From positions 124,001 through 188,000 of the forward strand of contig NZ_FTNI01000015.1 of NCBI RefSeq assembly GCF_900156315.1: a DNA stretch of 64,000 nt. The letters are read 5' to 3'. Under the pieces are notes generated by a model. That model ran no database searches. It was not told where the DNA came from and was given only the letters and a program-made list of their open reading frames with translations. This document shows positions 61,397 through 64,000 of the stretch, piece after piece; position 1 is the first letter of the stretch, and each line of letters starts with the position of its first letter. Made by a program: the position numbers and the translations under genes. The DNA is from Microbispora rosea (lineage in GTDB: Bacteria > Actinomycetota > Actinomycetes > Streptosporangiales > Streptosporangiaceae).

Positions 61397-63433
61397 TCAC
61401 CCGGCGGCCTTCTCGTCATCGAGGTACGCCGACGCCTGCAGGGTGAACAACTCGGCGTATCTGCCCTTGAGCCGCATCAGTTCGGTATGGGTGCCGTCCT
61501 CCACGAGTGTGCCGTCCTCCAGGAACATGATCCGGTCGGATTGGCGGACGGTGGAGAAGCGGTGCGAGATGTAGAGCGTCGTCTGTCCCGCGGCCAGGGC
61601 GCGCAGCCGGGTGAACAGATCATGCTCGGCCTGCGCGTCGAGTGCGGAGGTCGGCTCGTCGAGCACGAGGATCGCGGACCTGCGCATGAACGCCCTGGCC
61701 AGCGCGATCTTCTGCCATTCGCCGCCGGACAGGCTGACGCCCTGGTCGAACCACCGGCCGAGCGGGCTGTCGAAGCCCCTGGGCAGCCGCTCGATGCGCT
61801 CTGCTATCCCGGCCCGCTCGGCCGAGTCCGCGATCGCCTCCCTGTCCTCGATCCGCGGGAGGTCGCCGAGGCCGATGTTCTCGCTCGCGGTGGCCTGATA
61901 GGTCACGAAGTCCTGGAACATCGCGCTGATCCTGGCCCGGTAATCCTCCGGGTCGTACTCCCTGATGTCGACGCCGTCCAGCAGGATCCGGCCCTCTGTC
62001 GGGTCGTACAGCCGGCAGAGCAGCTTGATCAGCGTGGACTTGCCCGCGCCGTTGCGGCCGACCACCGCGACGGTCTCGCCCGGACGGATCTCGAAGCTGA
62101 CCCGGTCGAGTGCCTTGACGTCGGATCCGGAGTAGCTGAACGAGACCTCCTCGAACCGCACGTGACCGCGTACGTCCGTGGGCATCGGGCGGGGCCGCTC
62201 CGGCCTGCGGATCGCCGGGCGGGTGCCGAGGAAGCGATACAGCAGGTCCAGGAACAGGTTGTTCTCGTACATGCCGCTGACCCCGAGGAACAGGCCCTGG
62301 ACGGAGCTCTGCACGGCGGCCGCGGCGCCGGTGTAGAGCGCGAGATCGCCCAGGGTGAGCCGGCCGGAGACGGCCTGCAGCGCGATGTAGAGGTAGATCC
62401 CGGAGCTGGTGAGGGTCGTCAGCATGCTCCAGGCGGCGGCGGCCGCGTTGCGCGTGCCGATCAGCCTGCGCTGCCGTTCGTAGTAGACCTGGCCGAGCCG
62501 GCGGAACCGGTCGACGAGGTAGGAGCCGAGCCCGAAGTGCTTGATCTCCTTGGCGTACGTGTCGGTGGTGACGAGCCCCGCCAGATACTCCATCCGGCGG
62601 CGGATGGGGGAGCCGAGGAAGTTGAACGCGAAGCTCCGGGCGGAGTATCGGGTCTGCGAGACGAACGCCGGGATCGGGGTGACGAGTGCCACGACCGCGA
62701 GCAGCGGGCTGATCGCGATCAGCATGACGATCATCGTGCAGAACGTGATCACGGTCTTCACCAGGCCGAACGCGGAGTTCATCATCGACAGCGGGCGGCT
62801 GGGCGCCTCCTGGTCGGCCTGCCGCAGCAGGTCGTAGGACTGGGAGCCCTCGAAGAAGGCGAGATGCAGGGTGCTGGCGTGGTCCATCACCGTGTGCCGG
62901 ATGGTGAGCACCATCTTCTCCTGCAGCAGCTGCTGGGCGATGTTCGTCAGCGACGTGACGACCGTGGTCAGCGTGAAGAGGAGGAACTGCAGCGCGGCCA
63001 CTGCGATGATCTTGCCGAACGACGTCATGGCGATGCCGGGCAACAGCGGCACCGTCAGCATGACGACGTCAGGACGGTGCTGGGAGTGCACCTGGATGCC
63101 CTCGACCACCGAGTCCATCAGCAGCTTCGTCATGTACGCCGAGGCGGTGGGCAGCAGGCCGCTGACGACGGTGACCACGCCGATCACCACGGTCAGCACG
63201 GGACTGGCCCGCCACGTCAGCCCGACCACGCGCGGCAGGCCGCGCACGGTGCCGGCGACCGTCTGCCGGATCCGCCGCCACCGCGACCTCAGGTCCCTGG
63301 GCTGTTTTCGCGGCTTGGGGTCCGGAATGTCGATGGGGCCGGTCAGCCCGCTGTCGGCGATGCTGGTCGGGTCGTCCAGTCCGAGTGGCAGGCGGCGCAT
63401 CGCCGATTCGATGCCGCCCCCACCATGGTCCAC
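61397..63433 (-). CDS. ABC transporter, fused permease-ATPase (MsbA/LmrA type)
   Basis: A 678-residue half-transporter, longer than the usual ~580 because of a ~70-residue cytoplasmic N-terminal extension rich in Arg/Pro. Six TM helices (about 80-395) precede the ATPase domain (about 430-665): Walker A GRNGAGKST, Q-loop MFQDFV, signature LSGGEWQKIALARAF, Walker B LVLDEPT and the switch His in ISHRFS. The GTG start at 63433 overlaps the TAG of the TetR gene by one base. It acts as a homodimer or with an unseen partner to export a lipid, peptide or drug. Confidence 0.92.
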   Translation of the reverse strand: MDHGGGGIESAMRRLPLGLDDPTSIADSGLTGPIDIPDPKPRKQPRDLRSRWRRIRQTVAGTVRGLPRVVGLTWRASPVLTVVIGVVTVVSGLLPTASAYMTKLLMDSVVEGIQVHSQHRPDVVMLTVPLLPGIAMTSFGKIIAVAALQFLLFTLTTVVTSLTNIAQQLLQEKMVLTIRHTVMDHASTLHLAFFEGSQSYDLLRQADQEAPSRPLSMMNSAFGLVKTVITFCTMIVMLIAISPLLAVVALVTPIPAFVSQTRYSARSFAFNFLGSPIRRRMEYLAGLVTTDTYAKEIKHFGLGSYLVDRFRRLGQVYYERQRRLIGTRNAAAAAWSMLTTLTSSGIYLYIALQAVSGRLTLGDLALYTGAAAAVQSSVQGLFLGVSGMYENNLFLDLLYRFLGTRPAIRRPERPRPMPTDVRGHVRFEEVSFSYSGSDVKALDRVSFEIRPGETVAVVGRNGAGKSTLIKLLCRLYDPTEGRILLDGVDIREYDPEDYRARISAMFQDFVTYQATASENIGLGDLPRIEDREAIADSAERAGIAERIERLPRGFDSPLGRWFDQGVSLSGGEWQKIALARAFMRRSAILVLDEPTSALDAQAEHDLFTRLRALAAGQTTLYISHRFSTVRQSDRIMFLEDGTLVEDGTHTELMRLKGRYAELFTLQASAYLDDEKAAG

Positions 63434-64000
63434 TAAGCACCGCCCTGGAACTCGGCGGGTGGTTTCGCCTGGTCGAACGCGCCGTGCAGGAACAGTTCGA
63501 TCAGCGAGGCCACGCAGATCGGCTCGCTGCCGGCGTCGGGCCGGCGGGACCGGGCGAACAGCAGGTCCAGCAGGACGCCCGCGAGCTGGTCGGCGGGCAG
63601 GCGCAACGCGGGCTGCTCGGGGGCGAACAGCTCGGCCAGCGCCGCCCTGGTCGCGGCGATGCCGGCGACCCGGCCGCCCCGCTCGCGCGGCTGCCCGGAC
63701 GCGTCGTCCCGCTGGTGCGGTTGGCCGGACGCGTCGTCCCGCTGGTGCGGTTGGCCGGACGCGTCGCTTCGATTGCGGGGGCCGCTGCGGAAGCCGGAGG
63801 CGTGCATCGCGCCGAGCACGCGGCCCATTCTGTCCATGTGCGCCTCCATCGCTGCGGCGGCCTCGTGCAGCCGCTCGTGCAGCGAGATCTCCAACGGGAT
63901 GGCGCGGATGGCCTCGACCACGTTGTCCGGCCGAAGCGCCTCGGCGATGCAGGCTTCGAGAAGCTCGTCCTTGTCCTTGAACACCCGGAAGATCGTCGCT
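63433..64000 (-). CDS. TetR-family regulator, N-terminus beyond window
   Basis: The visible 188 residues begin ATIFRVFKDKDELLEACI, the end of the TetR recognition helix and following helix, so the start codon lies beyond 64000. A ligand-binding domain follows. It contains a hydrophilic, repetitive insertion (three copies of DASGQPHQRD-like sequence, about two thirds of the way between helices) that is unusual for TetR proteins. It overlaps the downstream ABC exporter by one base and presumably controls it. Confidence 0.85.
   Translation of the reverse strand, partial: ATIFRVFKDKDELLEACIAEALRPDNVVEAIRAIPLEISLHERLHEAAAAMEAHMDRMGRVLGAMHASGFRSGPRNRSDASGQPHQRDDASGQPHQRDDASGQPRERGGRVAGIAATRAALAELFAPEQPALRLPADQLAGVLLDLLFARSRRPDAGSEPICVASLIELFLHGAFDQAKPPAEFQGGA
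63697..63766. repeat. 30-bp tandem repeat within the TetR gene
   Basis: Two exact 30-bp copies (63697-63726, 63727-63756) and one partial (63757-63766), beginning GGACGCGTCGTCCCGC. In frame they encode a 10-residue repeat of Gln/Asp/Ser/His-rich sequence on the minus strand. Confidence 0.9.

Noticed and set aside
61487-63436. 649-aa open frame opposite the ABC transporter
   Set aside because: Same antisense composition; the opposite strand has all ABC motifs.

Overview
The window is high-GC actinobacterial DNA. A member of the Streptosporangiales (Nonomuraea/Streptosporangium-like) is my best guess, inferred from the fhaA-fhaB-PP2C-rodA-pbpA cell-wall cluster, a proteasome activator (Bpa), GPP34- and DUF4446-type proteins, frequent GTG starts and many ATGA-overlapping operons. 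No plasmid or phage backbone is visible. It reads as chromosome with one probable integrated island.

Layout. 1-4.9 kb: cell-wall/Ser-Thr phosphorylation operon on the minus strand (FHA, FHA, PP2C phosphatase, RodA, PBP), followed by tRNA-Leu(CAG) and a ~320-bp array of tandem hairpin repeats. 5.7-10.5 kb: two CNNM/CorC-like membrane proteins, an LCP ligase and a GPP34 protein. 10.5-14 kb: TenA, a Fpg/Nei glycosylase, rhodanese, and a TPP riboswitch in front of a CytX-type transporter. 14-17.5 kb: an ABC exporter operon with its TetR regulator, a frameshifted permease and a 44-bp nested palindromic operator, then Ogt. 17.6-27 kb: signalling (PAS/GAF kinase, RsbW-like ATPase, OmpR/kinase pair, STAS protein), a second YidC operon and a multicopper oxidase pair. 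27-32.6 kb: envelope glycosyltransferases and a large membrane protein. 32.7-41.2 kb: housekeeping (pheA, serS, cspA, HAD, bpa, quinone oxidoreductase) and a large disordered MinD/ParA-like ATPase.

41.3-54.6 kb looks like accessory DNA bounded on the left by an intact tRNA-Ser(TGA). Its left end holds the most interesting locus: a 131-aa helical protein with a C-terminal Gly/Asn motif, followed 15 bp later by an 820-aa STAND (NLR-like) NTPase that starts with an alignable motif. This is the architecture of bacterial amyloid-signalling NLR/effector pairs. Unusually, the NTPase continues into a transmembrane segment, a Pro-rich linker, two Ig-like repeats and a terminal beta-rich domain. A broken tyrosine integrase lies just upstream, and a short tRNA-Ser-like sequence occurs at 54.55 kb. 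The rest of this segment has a double phosphotransferase, peptidase E, an HxlR pair, a redoxin, a sigma/mini-anti-sigma pair, a TetR-controlled glycosidase-like gene and a cytochrome b561-molybdopterin oxidoreductase.

54.7-64 kb: two DHA2-type MFS exporters (the second translationally coupled to a 34-aa leader ORF), an XRE/MmyB regulator, a secreted GH10 xylanase with a CE4 deacetylase, and an ABC exporter behind a TetR gene that runs off the window end.
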